Shown here: positions 25,574-35,318 of the stretch, one piece after another
Layout: each line of letters opens with the position of its first letter
Numbering within the stretch: the first letter of the stretch is position 1
NCBI RefSeq assembly: GCF_900589395.1
Contig: NZ_UUIS01000066.1
Location: 29,815 to 93,814 of the forward strand
From: Pseudomonas viridiflava
GTDB lineage: Bacteria; Pseudomonadota; Gammaproteobacteria; Pseudomonadales; Pseudomonadaceae
DNA: 64,000 bases
Direction of reading: 5' to 3'
The notes under the pieces: generated by a model
Database searches by the model: none
Told to the model about the DNA's origin: nothing
The model's input: the letters and a program-made list of their open reading frames with translations, nothing else
Program-made: the position numbers and the translations under genes

Positions 25574-26788
25574 TCATTCAGGTGGCAAAGAGATCCCTTG
25601 AATTGCGGTGCGCATGCGGTCTAGAGCGTCTTGAAGAACCGAGCGTGGACACGCGAGATTCAGGCGAACACATCCATCGCCGTTATCGACGAACATTTCT
25701 CCTCCTTCAAAAATCACACCGGCTCGTTCTAGGAAAAAGCGAGTGAGATTTACCGATTCAGGGAAATAGGCCCGGACATCCAGCCATGCTAGGTAGGTTG
25801 CTTCAGGAATTACGAAGCGGGCTTCAGGTAAATATTTTCGTACGTAGTTTTCCAATAGAACAAAGTTGCCGTCCAGGTAAGTGCGTAGATCCTCGAGCCA
25901 GGCTTCACCATCGCGGTAGGCACCAATGGCGGCAGCCAAGCTGACTGGATTAATGAACGGATAGTGCAAATCGTTCCAGCGCTCACGTAGCACAGGGTCG
26001 GGAATAATTATGTTTGCAATCATCATCCCTGCGAGATTGAAAGTCTTGCTCACCGCCATACAAGTAATAATGTCTAGGGTTTCAGGAAATAGTTTAGCCA
26101 ATGGCGTATGTTTGTAACCCTGGCGAAGAAGATCGCAATGGATTTCGTCTGATATTATCTTTATGTCGTTTGCCAGACAGATCTCTGTCATTCGAACCAA
26201 TTCGCCTTCTGTCCAACGCCGGCCGGTTGGGTTGTGCGGATGACATAGAAAGAACACCTTCACCGCTGGATCAGATGCATTTTTCTCGAAATCTGCGAAG
26301 TCGACTTCGTAATGCCCGTCCTGTGCGACAAGCGGTGATGTGATAAAGGTTCGGCCGCTCTTAACGGCGGCATGCTTGAAGTATCCATAGGAGGGGCTAA
26401 GCGTCAGCACCTTGTCATCCGAGCCACACAAGTAGTGAATAAGCGCAAATAGAGCAGGTATGACGCCGAGCGAAACCATCATCTGCTCACGTGGAAAACT
26501 CCACCCATAGCGCCGCTCGCACCAGCCACGGAATGCGTCATAAAGCTGGTCATCAAGGTTCATCGTATAGCCGAATATTGGATGCCTAAGCCGATCTGTC
26601 ATTGCGTCCAAGGCTGCCTGTGGGGCAGAAAACTGCATATCGGCGACCCACATCTGGATAATGTCTTCCGGTGCAAGATCCAATGTAAGAGGTTCGCTAC
26701 CTGGACTAAAAAGATACTTTTCATAGCCGTCGAGAGCTAAAGCGTTTGTCCCATCTCGCGGCAATAGAATGTTGAAATCATGGCCCAT
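25574..26788 (-). CDS. PLP-dependent aminotransferase, MalY/PatB type
   Basis: A 404-residue fold-type I PLP enzyme. The PLP lysine is in AVSKTFNLAG (about residue 240), preceded by HPHNPTGR and ISDEIHCDL, which are the MalY/PatB (cystathionine beta-lyase-like) signatures. Enzymes of this class cleave C-S bonds or transaminate; the substrate cannot be told from sequence. It stands alone on the minus strand, so the physiological role is unclear. Confidence 0.8.
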   Translation of the reverse strand: MGHDFNILLPRDGTNALALDGYEKYLFSPGSEPLTLDLAPEDIIQMWVADMQFSAPQAALDAMTDRLRHPIFGYTMNLDDQLYDAFRGWCERRYGWSFPREQMMVSLGVIPALFALIHYLCGSDDKVLTLSPSYGYFKHAAVKSGRTFITSPLVAQDGHYEVDFADFEKNASDPAVKVFFLCHPHNPTGRRWTEGELVRMTEICLANDIKIISDEIHCDLLRQGYKHTPLAKLFPETLDIITCMAVSKTFNLAGMMIANIIIPDPVLRERWNDLHYPFINPVSLAAAIGAYRDGEAWLEDLRTYLDGNFVLLENYVRKYLPEARFVIPEATYLAWLDVRAYFPESVNLTRFFLERAGVIFEGGEMFVDNGDGCVRLNLACPRSVLQDALDRMRTAIQGISLPPE

Positions 26789-26958
26789 CGGAAACAGTCC
26801 TCTTATGTGATGTGAAATTTAAGCCTGACAGTTGTGGCCGAAGGCCTAGAAACCAAATTGCATTACCGCCTGTTACGTTGCTGGGGAATCGGCTGGGCCA
26901 TGGATGACTTCACCAGAGTCTTTCATGACGTGTCGGAAGCGGGCCCCATCAAGAGCGT

Positions 26959-27921
26959 TCACTCTAGAGTCGCGGTAATTGCCGAGTGATCATTTTCAAA
27001 AGTGCATTTGCTTGCCTCGATGAGCACCCAGTCACGAAAGTCCCTTACCTTGGGCAGTTCGCTGAACTCAGTCCGATAGACGACGTAATAAGCCTGCGTC
27101 AGCGGACACTCCAACCCTTTATCAGCAAAGGGGCGGATCAGGCGCCCAGCAGCCAAGTCATCTCCCACCATCACGCTACGAGCTAGAGCAAGACCATGAC
27201 CTTCTGCAGCCGCCTGCAGCACCGCAGCCGAGTTGTTGATCCTCAGTCCATGATTCGTAGGAATATGACTGAATCCAGATGCATCTAGCCACATTCGCCA
27301 GGTTGGATAATCCGGATTGTTGACCATAGTGAGGTCGTGAATAAGCGTGCACTCTCCTAACGCCTTAGGTGTCAACACTCCTTGTTGGAGAAGCGGAAAG
27401 TCAGGTGAGCAGACAGGAAATATCACTTCATCCATCAAGTGGACGGCTGTCAGCCCATTCCATTTTCCAGCCCCGTAGCGCACCCCGATATCGACATGCT
27501 CAGTCTGAAAGTTTATTGCGCGGGGGTTGGTGTCCAGCAACACATTAATATTGGGAAAGGCCTGTTGGAATCGCTCAATGCGTGGCAGCAGCCATTTCGA
27601 TGCAAAAGCGGGACTCACCGTTACCGTCAACTCAGCGTGTAAGCCTGCATCTTTCAGGCGGTCCAGCCCCATGCTCAAGCGAGCAAATCCTTCACGTATG
27701 TCCGGTAGCGCGGCTCGGGCCGCATCTGTGAGCAAGAGCCGCATAGCTCCACTTCCTAATCGGTTGAACAATGGCACCCCCAGCCAGGATTCCAATGCTC
27801 GTACTTGCTGTCCGACTGCTGCGGGCGTGACGTTCAGTTCGATTGCCGCAGCAGAGAAGCTCTGATGCCGGGCGGTCGCTTCAAAAGCGCGCAGCGCATT
27901 AAGATGAAGGGTGGCATTCAT
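26959..27921 (-). CDS. LysR-type regulator (GcvA-like)
   Basis: The start at 27921 gives a normal LysR N-terminus (LNALRAFEATARHQSFSAAA, then VTPAAVGQQVRALESWLG) and avoids a 28-residue extension. The 320-residue protein has an N-terminal winged helix-turn-helix and a C-terminal effector domain. It is transcribed away from the SDR gene across a 177-base gap, the usual arrangement in which a LysR protein controls its divergent neighbour. Confidence 0.85.
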   Translation of the reverse strand: MNATLHLNALRAFEATARHQSFSAAAIELNVTPAAVGQQVRALESWLGVPLFNRLGSGAMRLLLTDAARAALPDIREGFARLSMGLDRLKDAGLHAELTVTVSPAFASKWLLPRIERFQQAFPNINVLLDTNPRAINFQTEHVDIGVRYGAGKWNGLTAVHLMDEVIFPVCSPDFPLLQQGVLTPKALGECTLIHDLTMVNNPDYPTWRMWLDASGFSHIPTNHGLRINNSAAVLQAAAEGHGLALARSVMVGDDLAAGRLIRPFADKGLECPLTQAYYVVYRTEFSELPKVRDFRDWVLIEASKCTFENDHSAITATLE

Positions 27922-28098
27922 TGATAGTTTTTCTTTCTCATAAATAAAATTTTTCTGCGTTGATACAGTAAAAATACTAGCTAAAGATACGCATCTGTAA
28001 CGCAATCTCGCAAATAGAAAGTATCAGCTACCCAGAATTCGGAAAGGGCTGCTTTTGCACAAGATTTTTAGTACGCAGCCAACGTTGGAGAAAGGGGA

Positions 28099-28872
28099 AT
28101 GAAGATTTTTTTCAAAAAGGTAGCGATCGTCACTGGTGGCAGTTCCGGTATCGGTAAGGAAGTTGCCAAGCGTCTGGTCAACGCAGGTGCAGCAGTCGTC
28201 ATCGGAGGCCGTGACTCCGCAAAGCTTCTCGACGTGGGTCGTGAGATTGATCCATCCGGAAAGCAGGTGCGCACATTGGCCGGTGATATTGCCGAGCCCG
28301 CCCATGCACAGGCCCTTGTCGAGTTGGCGGTAAAGGATTTCGGCGGGCTAGACATCCTTATCAGCAATGCGGGTGTTTTCAATCCCAAGCCCTTTCTGGA
28401 CGTCAGCCCCCAAGAGTACGACTGGTTTCTCGACACGATCTTGAAGGGGAAATTCTTCATGGCGCAGGCGGCCGCCAAAGCCATGGTGACGCGTGGCGGC
28501 GGTGCTATCGTACAGACCGGTTCGTTATGGGCAATCCAGGCCATCGGCGCCACTCCGTCTGCCGCGTATTCGGCGGCAAACGCTGGGGTACATGCGTTAA
28601 CTCGCAATCTTGCCATTGAGCTCGCCGGATCGAAAATCCGCATCAACACAGTGGCTCCGGCTGTGGTTGAGACCCCGGTTTATAGCACCTTTATGACCGC
28701 AGACGAGGTAAAAGCGGTGCTGCCGACCTTCAATGCTTTCCATCCACTGGGCCGCAATGGGCAGCCTTCTGATGTTGCTAAAGCAATCTTATTTCTTGCC
28801 TCTGACGAGGCAGCATGGATTACCGGCACCATTTTGCCGGTCGATGGCGGCGTCACTGCCGGCCGCAACTGA
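28099..28872 (+). CDS. Short-chain dehydrogenase/reductase, catalytic Lys replaced
   Basis: A 257-residue SDR with the NAD(P) motif TGGSSGIG (residues 12-19), NAG (about 91-93), catalytic Ser in QTGS and Tyr in AAYSAAN. In classical SDRs the active site reads Y-x3-K; here it is Y-S-A-A-N, so the catalytic Lys is Asn (codon AAC). C-terminal GTILPVDGG is normal. AAGGGGA precedes the start. It forms a likely operon with the AhpD-like gene 14 bases downstream. Confidence 0.85.
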   Translation: MKIFFKKVAIVTGGSSGIGKEVAKRLVNAGAAVVIGGRDSAKLLDVGREIDPSGKQVRTLAGDIAEPAHAQALVELAVKDFGGLDILISNAGVFNPKPFLDVSPQEYDWFLDTILKGKFFMAQAAAKAMVTRGGGAIVQTGSLWAIQAIGATPSAAYSAANAGVHALTRNLAIELAGSKIRINTVAPAVVETPVYSTFMTADEVKAVLPTFNAFHPLGRNGQPSDVAKAILFLASDEAAWITGTILPVDGGVTAGRN

Positions 28873-28886
28873 GAGGTAACAACTAA

Positions 28887-29222
28887 ATGAATGACTGGAA
28901 CAAGTACTCAACCGAACTGATGCAAAACGTTGGTCAGTTTGCCAAGCTCGCACCTGACACCATGCGCGGCCTCAACACAATCGGCAGCACGCCCGCCAAG
29001 CATCTGGAGCCAAAGATTCATGAACTGATTGCCCTGTCTGTAGCCATAAGCACGCGTTGTGACGGCTGCATTGCGGTACATGTGCAGGCTGCACTGAAAC
29101 ATGGTGCGACCCGTGAGGAAATCGCCGAGGCACTGAGCGTGGCAATCGCGTTGAATGCCGGCGCCGCCCTGGTGTATACGGCGCGAGTATTTGATGCGAT
29201 ATCGGCATTCGAAAAACCGTGA
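28887..29222 (+). CDS. AhpD/carboxymuconolactone decarboxylase-like protein
   Basis: A 111-residue all-helical protein with TRCDGCIAVHVQAALKHGAT, the C-x2-C and nearby His of AhpD-like peroxidase-reductant proteins, followed by EEIAEALSVAIALNAG. Members reduce peroxides through the CXXC pair or act as small decarboxylases. It is cotranscribed with the SDR gene, possibly under the divergent LysR regulator. Confidence 0.85.
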   Translation: MNDWNKYSTELMQNVGQFAKLAPDTMRGLNTIGSTPAKHLEPKIHELIALSVAISTRCDGCIAVHVQAALKHGATREEIAEALSVAIALNAGAALVYTARVFDAISAFEKP

Positions 29223-29382
29223 TCGGAGCGTGTTGAGGGCGAGTCCCAATACACGCGCTTTTCGCGCTCAAGATCGAGACGGTCAATCTGAAAAGCTGCG
29301 TTGATCGTCTCGTCGGCTTATACAAATGAACAACGACCAATGCTGTGACTAACCATCGAACAGCGCCCCCTCCGTTATCGCA

Positions 29383-29670
29383 CTAGGTTTTGTACGAAAA
29401 GTATTGCGGCGTACAACGGAGGCTACAGGCCATTGTGACCATGGCCGCAAACCTTCTCATCAGCTTGTCGTAACGAGTGCCTATTCTCCATTTCTCCTTT
29501 AGCTAGCCAAGCATTCGCTCGATGATGTTCCGCGGCCGATACTTTGGACGGTAGCAAGACCGGCATTTGCGTAGCATGACGCATAAAGAAATCATCGGCT
29601 GCATTCGGTAACGGTCGCAATAGCGAGCAGGTGTTCTGCGTCACAGCCTTTGTCAGCCAGTAATCCGGTG
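29383..29670 (-). pseudogene. IS5-family transposase remnant (C-terminal part)
   Basis: Translated on the minus strand in shifting frames, it reads LLADKGCDAEHLLA, then PKYRPRNIIERMLG, a stop where Trp is usual, then KWRIGTRYDKLMRRFAAMV and SLRC. This is the C-terminal catalytic part of an IS5-type DDE transposase (around the E residue in NIIERMLG). Frameshifts and stops mean it is inactive. Confidence 0.7.
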
Positions 29671-29711
29671 CACAGCGTCAAGTAAAAAACGAGGGAAAGC
29701 CCCCTGCCCTG

Positions 29712-30278
29712 GACGATCATGAGACTAAGGCTCTGCTCGAGGCACCGGATGCAAATACGCTGAAGCGGCGAAGCGGCACCGAAACCTGGCTATTCTCGTC
29801 GTGTTGCTATATCGCGGTCTGAGTCGTTAAGAAACCCAATTCGTGGTCCGCGATATCCGAAAACGCCGAGAGGTCAAGCACCTCCAGGTCCACGGCAAGG
29901 GCGGTAAGCTGCGCTTTATTCTGCTGCCCCCCTAACCATCGAACGGATCTATAGGTATCTGGAAAAGTCCGGCCACTACCTGGTCGACAGCAAAGCCCCC
30001 TTGTTTTTGCCTCTTCGGGGCCAGGCGACCGGGTCGACATTAGCGCCAATGGTATCTACGCCTTGGTGGGCCATTACGCGAAAATCGCCGGCATCGAGGT
30101 CGCGGGCCTCGGCGTGCATGGCCTGCGCGCGACGGCAGCGACCAATGCCTTGGAGCATGAGACGGACATCGCCAAGGTCCAGGCCTGGCTGGGTCATGTC
30201 AACATCGGCACGACCAAGATCTATGATCGGCGGCAGAACCGGCCTGAGGATTCACCGACCTACATAGTGAGGTATTGA
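29712..30278 (+). pseudogene. Tyrosine recombinase remnant, third copy of the integrase family
   Basis: It aligns to the C-terminal ~190 residues of the intact integrases at 45.3 and 55.1 kb: ETKALLEAPD, HLQVHGKGGKLRF, then a clean stretch GLGVHGLRATAATNALEHE and KVQAWLGHVNIGTTKIYDRR, containing the His-x2-Arg, His and Tyr catalytic residues. The 5' half is missing, a TAA lies at 29828, and frameshifts break the middle. It sits beside the IS5 remnant. Confidence 0.8.
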
Positions 30279-30663
30279 AAGCTCATCTTATGCCGAGGTT
30301 TTCAAAGGTTCTTCGCTGGCCTTCCTGACTGGCAGCAATCGGCCATAAGCAGACCTTCGCCCGCATATTTACGATGCCCTACCGTTCTAATTGGCGTTGC
30401 CTCAGAATATCGGTCCACTAGCGGCTGGATGGAACCACCATGCGCATCGTCACAGACTCCCGGCCAAACGAAATCCTCAGGCTGGCGTTACGGGAATACG
30501 TCCAAGGTGTACCGTACCTCGGCCCCATTTTTCGTTGAAATGATCCATCAAAGATTTATGAGGCGCGGCGGCTGTATGTTGGCGAAAATATCAGGTGTGT
30601 ATTCTTCTGGTTTGCGCCACTGACAAAGCCAGTGGCGTAAGCCAGCCTATTAATTATTTGACG
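30279..30663. other. Stretch without a recognisable gene
   Basis: Only short frames without support are present; probably debris around the integrase remnant. Confidence 0.4.
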
Positions 30664-31044
30664 TTACGGCTTGGCAACGTGCCAGACTTGGTTGACGCCG
30701 TCACCGGTTGTATCCCCTGGCTTGGTATCTTTGACCCAGCTGTAAAGTGGCATGCCTTTGTATGCCCATTGTTTTGTGCCATCGTCTCGAGTGATGACAG
30801 AGTAATCATGACCCGCTTTCGCGTCTGCGGATACCGGTAGAGGTGGCCAGTTTGAAGCGCATGGCCCATTGCAGACCGACTTGCCCGAGGTGTCCTTACC
30901 GAAGGTATAAAGAGTCATACCTTTTGCGTCTACGAGTACTTTTCCCTTGTCCGTTTCAGCAAGCTTGACTGGCGCATCGGCGAGCGCCAAACCCGACATG
31001 CAGCTGGCGGCAACAGCGACGGTGAGAATCATCTTTTTGAACAT
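30664..31044 (-). CDS. Secreted repeat protein, COG4315/Lipoprotein_15 family
   Basis: The 126-residue protein has a signal peptide (MFKKMILTVAVAASCMSGLALA) and the two repeats of the family, LYTFGKDTSGKSVCNGPCASNW and LYSWVKDTKPGD, i.e. the conserved Y-x-(F/W)-x2-D motif. The two Cys are in C-x3-C spacing. Found in the envelope of many proteobacteria; function unknown. AAGGAAA precedes the start. Confidence 0.8.
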   Translation of the reverse strand: MFKKMILTVAVAASCMSGLALADAPVKLAETDKGKVLVDAKGMTLYTFGKDTSGKSVCNGPCASNWPPLPVSADAKAGHDYSVITRDDGTKQWAYKGMPLYSWVKDTKPGDTTGDGVNQVWHVAKP

Positions 31045-31373
31045 ATGTATTTCCTTTGGTCATTTTTAATTTTTAGAAGACCCACCTGCCTCTGAAACGG
31101 CAAGCGATCAGACAATAGACGAGCCACAAACAGGTTAATTCGACTCCATAGAAAAAACGTCCCGATATCATTTTTTGCTGGAATGCTGGGCTCTCCCCCC
31201 CCCCGGACCCTGTGCCTTCCTCAATTGAGCAAAGCGACGCTCACGGTCAAGCATCATTGGCTCATCTCAATGAGCGACGGCGATCCATCATCCAGGACTC
31301 ATCATTTTCACTCATTATTATTCACTTGGTCGTGGAGTATCAGCAGGCCCCCATGAAGGCCTGCGCTGTTCAA
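31045..31373. other. Intergenic stretch before the beta-propeller gene
   Basis: A C10 run lies near 31195-31204. No supported gene is seen on either strand. Confidence 0.4.
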
Positions 31374-32366
31374 TCAGTCGGCCTTGAGCGTCGACACCAC
31401 CTTGTTGCTGGCGAGATCGACTGTGGAGATACTCAAGTCCTCATTGAGGACATACGCCTTCGACTTGTCTTTGGTGAAGACAATGGCCTGGCGGGGTGCC
31501 TTCAAACCGGTCACAGTGGTGGTCACTTTCAGCGTTTTGGTGTCGATCACTGAAAGGCTGTTGTCACCGAGGTTACCCGAGTAGACGTGCAGCCCGTCTG
31601 GAGTGAGGGCTGCGCCGTAGGGGTCTTTGCCAACAATGACGGTGGTTGTGATGGCGCGTTTTTGAGTGTCGACAACTGCGATGCTGTTACTGCCGCTGTT
31701 AGCCGCGTACAGCGTATTGCCGTCCGCCGATATGGAGATGGCGCGCAACTTGTTGAAGCCAGTGATCTCACCTTCAATCGTATTGGTCTTGCTGTCGACC
31801 AAGGTAATTTTGTCCCCAAGAAAGTTGGTGACATAGACGGTTTTGCCGTCAGGACTTACTCGGATGCCCTGGCGCGGTTGGGAGAAGCCAGGTACCACAG
31901 CTACTGGCCGCTGGTGATCAAGGTCAATGACCGACAGCGTGCTGGCCGCTTCATTGTTGACGTAGAGCAGGCTTCCGTCCTTGCTGAGTGTGGTACCAAA
32001 AGCACCTGCGCCCAACGGAATATCTGCGATCACTTTTAAAGTCTTGGTGTCAATCTTGCGCACGACCCCCAAACTGCTGTCGGAGAGGTAGAACACATCG
32101 CCAGTTGGCGAAAACACAATATTTCGCGGCGTGACGTAGCCGGTGAGAACCTGGCGAACCTTACCGGTTTTCAAATCATAAACCACTACATCTGGACGCT
32201 GACTGTAAGAGACCACCGCCGTCGTTTCATCAGGGCTGACGGCCAGCGAGTTGTTGTGAATATCGCCGTCAAACGTCCAGCGATCTTGCGCGGCCCACGC
32301 GCTCATCGATGCGGCCAACGCAACACCCAACGTCAGGGCTGTGACGGTTTTCTTTATCACATTCAT
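31374..32366 (-). CDS. Periplasmic YVTN/YncE-type beta-propeller protein
   Basis: The start at 32366 gives a signal peptide (MNVIKKTVTALTLGVALAASMSAWA) and follows TGAGGAAA. The 330-residue product has repeated blades such as GSLLYVNNEAASTLSVID, GKTVYVTNFLGDKITLVD and GNTLYAANSGSNSIAVVD, the YVTN repeat. Such proteins are periplasmic scaffolds or binding proteins; the partner is unknown. The upstream LysR/TDT pair is separately regulated. Confidence 0.85.
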   Translation of the reverse strand: MNVIKKTVTALTLGVALAASMSAWAAQDRWTFDGDIHNNSLAVSPDETTAVVSYSQRPDVVVYDLKTGKVRQVLTGYVTPRNIVFSPTGDVFYLSDSSLGVVRKIDTKTLKVIADIPLGAGAFGTTLSKDGSLLYVNNEAASTLSVIDLDHQRPVAVVPGFSQPRQGIRVSPDGKTVYVTNFLGDKITLVDSKTNTIEGEITGFNKLRAISISADGNTLYAANSGSNSIAVVDTQKRAITTTVIVGKDPYGAALTPDGLHVYSGNLGDNSLSVIDTKTLKVTTTVTGLKAPRQAIVFTKDKSKAYVLNEDLSISTVDLASNKVVSTLKAD

Positions 32367-32523
32367 CAGAATTTCCTCATAGGGTAAGCAAGGCACCCAG
32401 TCGCGCCTTGGCATATACAACTCGTTCATCGCTGCAGGGCAATGAGTTGACTTTATGCGTCGTTGATAAATTCCGGAAACAACTTGTTTTGGTAGCTCTT
32501 ACCTGTTTTATAAATAGGTCTAG

Positions 32524-33420
32524 CTACTCCTGGCTCACGAATTGACTGCATTTTTCCCAGAATCGCTCAAGCCCAGGCGAGATGTATTTGTCCCGGTGAC
32601 GGATCAGAAAAAAACGTCGGGTCAGTGCAGGCAACGCGTGCGGCAGTTCAACCAAGACTTCAGAGGCCAGTAGATCCCGAACGACCCAGCGGGACAGGCA
32701 ACTGATGCCGATGCCTTGTGCGAGGGTATGCTTGATGGCCTCTGAACTGCCGATCTGGCGCGTTTCGGCGAGATCGTGCAAATGACGCAGCAGCAATTGT
32801 TCGACTTCTTCACGGGTACCAGAACCTGGCTCGCGCAGTAGCCATTCAGCGGTACGAAGATCATCAAGTGTGACCTGCTGCTTTAGTGCCAAGGGGTGCC
32901 GTTGGCCTGCGGCAATAAGCAACTCATCAATTAGCCAAGGCTCGGCACTGAGTTCGGGCAGGTGGCAAGGCCCCTCGATCAGGCCCATATCAATCTCGAA
33001 ATCAGCGACTCTTCTTGCGATAGCCATGCTGTTGGCCATGTCGACATCGACCCTCAAATGTGGTGTTGATTGACGTAGCTCACCGAGAATCAATGGCAGA
33101 ACATAATTGCCTATCGTGGTACTGCATCCTACCCGCAAGCGTGTCTTCAGCCCGGCATGGCCGGGTAAGAAACTGGCCTCTATCTGTTGTGCATTCTCAA
33201 GCATCCTTCTGGCTTGAGGCAGTAAGGCATGGCCGTTATCGTTCAGCACTAAACGCTTGCCTACACGGTCGAACAGCCTGGTATCCAAGGCGCTTTCCAA
33301 CTCGTTCAGTGCGGCGCTGGTTGCAGATTGGGACAGTGACACCGAAATGGCGGCGCTGGTGGTGCTACCGTGCTGCGCGACGGCGCAGAAAATTTGTAGC
33401 TGGCGTAGGCTTAGCTTCAT
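32524..33420 (-). CDS. LysR-type regulator next to TDT transporter
   Basis: A 298-residue LysR protein: N-terminal LSLRQLQIFCAVAQHGSTTS and SQSATSAALNELESALDTRLFDR form the winged helix-turn-helix, followed by the effector-binding domain. It diverges from the transporter gene at 33538 over about 117 bases, so it probably regulates it. Confidence 0.88.
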   Translation of the reverse strand: MKLSLRQLQIFCAVAQHGSTTSAAISVSLSQSATSAALNELESALDTRLFDRVGKRLVLNDNGHALLPQARRMLENAQQIEASFLPGHAGLKTRLRVGCSTTIGNYVLPLILGELRQSTPHLRVDVDMANSMAIARRVADFEIDMGLIEGPCHLPELSAEPWLIDELLIAAGQRHPLALKQQVTLDDLRTAEWLLREPGSGTREEVEQLLLRHLHDLAETRQIGSSEAIKHTLAQGIGISCLSRWVVRDLLASEVLVELPHALPALTRRFFLIRHRDKYISPGLERFWEKCSQFVSQE

Positions 33421-33537
33421 GTAATCTACCTTCTTTATAGGTCATATAAACCTATACTATCCGTTTTTACCGCTATTCCCATCAAGCTATACTTCAACCA
33501 TGTCATATCGAAGGCACACTGAAGCGGGAGCGCGAAA

Positions 33538-34707
33538 ATGAGTGAGACACGACTCGCAGCTATAATGGGCGGCAGCCATCCACTGGCGGCTTTGTCCAAT
33601 CCACGAGAAGCGATCCGGCAGTTCACACCCAACTGGTTCGCCGCCACGATGGGCACCGGGATTCTGGCGCTGGCTCTGGGCCAACTGCCCTTTGTTGCGC
33701 AGTGGCCCAAAGCGTTAGGGGAAGCCTTGTGGTTTTTTAATATCGTGCTGTTTTGCCTGTTTACGCTGATGTACGCGAGCCGTTGGGTATTGTTCTTCGA
33801 TGAGGCCAAACAGATCTTCGGCCACTCCACTGTATCGATGTTTTTTGGAACTATCCCCATGGGATTGGCGACCATCATCAACGGTTTTCTCCTTTATGGT
33901 TTGCCACGCTGGGGGGGTGGGGTAGTCGCTTTAGCCGAAGTGTTGTGGTGGATCGATGTCACCATGGCATTGGCCTGCGGGGTGCTGATCCCGTATATGA
34001 TGTTTACTCGCCAGCAGCACAGCATTGATCAGATGACAGCGGTATGGCTGCTGCCAGTAGTTGCGGCTGAGGTGGCTGCCGCCAGTGGCGGTCTATTGGC
34101 TCCGCACCTCGCTGATGCGAGCGCACAGTTCACCATGCTCATCACCAGCTACGTGCTGTGGGCCTACTCGGTGCCCGTCGCCTTGAGCATACTGGTGATC
34201 CTGTTACTGCGCATGGCTCTGCACAAACTACCTCATGAAAGCATGGCAGCATCGAGCTGGCTGTCTTTAGGGCCGATCGGTACCGGGGCTTTGGGGATGT
34301 TGCTGCTGGGCAACGATGCTCCAGCAATCTTTGCTGCCCATGGAATGGCAAGCATCGGCGGCGTAGCCGAGGGCATTGGCTTGATCGGTGGTGTGCTGTT
34401 CTGGGGGCTGGGATTGTGGTGGATGGTATTGGCGCTGCTAATTACCGGGCGCTACTTCAGGGAGGGCATTCCCTTCAACCTCGGCTGGTGGGGCTTCACC
34501 TTTCCGCTGGGAGTGTACGCCGTAACAACCCTCAAATTGGGCTCTATGCTGCACCTCACGTTCTTTAGCTTCTTTGGCGTGGTGCTGGTGTTGATGCTGA
34601 CTGTCATGTGGATGATCGTCGCGGCTAAAACCCTGGCTGGTGCCTATCGCGGCAACTTGTTCGTCTCGCCGTGTATCCACTCGCTGAGCAAGGCGAGCAA
34701 AACCTGA
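33538..34707 (+). CDS. TDT-family (TehA/SLAC1-like) transporter
   Basis: A 389-residue membrane protein with about ten hydrophobic segments. FTPNWFAATMGTGILALAL at the N-terminus and FGTIPMGLATIINGF are typical of the tellurite-resistance/dicarboxylate transporter family, which moves malate, sulfite or other anions. GGGAG precedes the start. Substrate not determinable. It converges on the fluoride operon. Confidence 0.8.
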   Translation: MSETRLAAIMGGSHPLAALSNPREAIRQFTPNWFAATMGTGILALALGQLPFVAQWPKALGEALWFFNIVLFCLFTLMYASRWVLFFDEAKQIFGHSTVSMFFGTIPMGLATIINGFLLYGLPRWGGGVVALAEVLWWIDVTMALACGVLIPYMMFTRQQHSIDQMTAVWLLPVVAAEVAAASGGLLAPHLADASAQFTMLITSYVLWAYSVPVALSILVILLLRMALHKLPHESMAASSWLSLGPIGTGALGMLLLGNDAPAIFAAHGMASIGGVAEGIGLIGGVLFWGLGLWWMVLALLITGRYFREGIPFNLGWWGFTFPLGVYAVTTLKLGSMLHLTFFSFFGVVLVLMLTVMWMIVAAKTLAGAYRGNLFVSPCIHSLSKASKT

Positions 34708-34715
34708 GCCTTTGG

Positions 34716-35318
34716 CTACTTGATCGACTGTTTGGCGTGACGCAGTGTGGACAAAATGCGCTGCCTAACATTCGGGTGAGTGCAAACGGAAAGGGGGCTT
34801 GGGTGTGGCATTTCCAGCAATGAAAAATTAGGGAAGGCGAGCCGAACACGCGGTATGGCTTTCTGGGCAACACGTCCGGCAAACACGATAGTGACGAGAT
34901 CAGGGAAAAGCGTCAGTAGCGTGATCAGCATCTCGATACCTTCCTCAATTTGCGCTCTGCGGAGCGGACCCTTGGGCTTATCGAGATCTGGTAACCAAGG
35001 GTACAAATTCCAAAGGACGGTTTTGTGACGTGCCAGTCCAACCTGCTCAATGAAACCTTTCAGGTTGCGTTGTGCAGGCCCCGGATTGTCTCTTGAGACA
35101 TACCGTGGAAGACTGACCGTTCGAGCGGGCGATTCCAACAAGATCAATACCCTTGCGAAGACGCCGCCATCCAGTGGATCGAAATACGGTAATGTTCTTT
35201 CGCCCGTGGACTGGGCCATTACCCAGCGCGTCAATTCAGCAGTTTTCGGCAGCAGCAAAAAGTCTTCTCTTACCTTAAGAGAAATTTCCTGCTCTGCGCT
35301 TTTCTGATTGAGTAACAC
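34716..35318 (-). CDS. Uracil-DNA-glycosylase-superfamily protein
   Basis: A 200-residue protein. The N-terminal ARVLILLESPA and the C-terminal MPHPSPLSVCTHPNVRQRIL correspond to the two catalytic motifs of the uracil-DNA glycosylase superfamily (the second with the conserved His-Pro-Ser). It is the last gene of the fluoride operon and overlaps the stop region of the pyrophosphatase gene. DNA repair is the family role; its link to fluoride stress is not established. Confidence 0.65.
   Translation of the reverse strand: MLLNQKSAEQEISLKVREDFLLLPKTAELTRWVMAQSTGERTLPYFDPLDGGVFARVLILLESPARTVSLPRYVSRDNPGPAQRNLKGFIEQVGLARHKTVLWNLYPWLPDLDKPKGPLRRAQIEEGIEMLITLLTLFPDLVTIVFAGRVAQKAIPRVRLAFPNFSLLEMPHPSPLSVCTHPNVRQRILSTLRHAKQSIK

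Noticed and set aside
26830..26945. Short stretch reading VVAEGLET, like the end of an EAL phosphodiesterase domain
   Set aside because: Only about fifteen residues are similar and no other EAL motif is nearby, so chance cannot be excluded.
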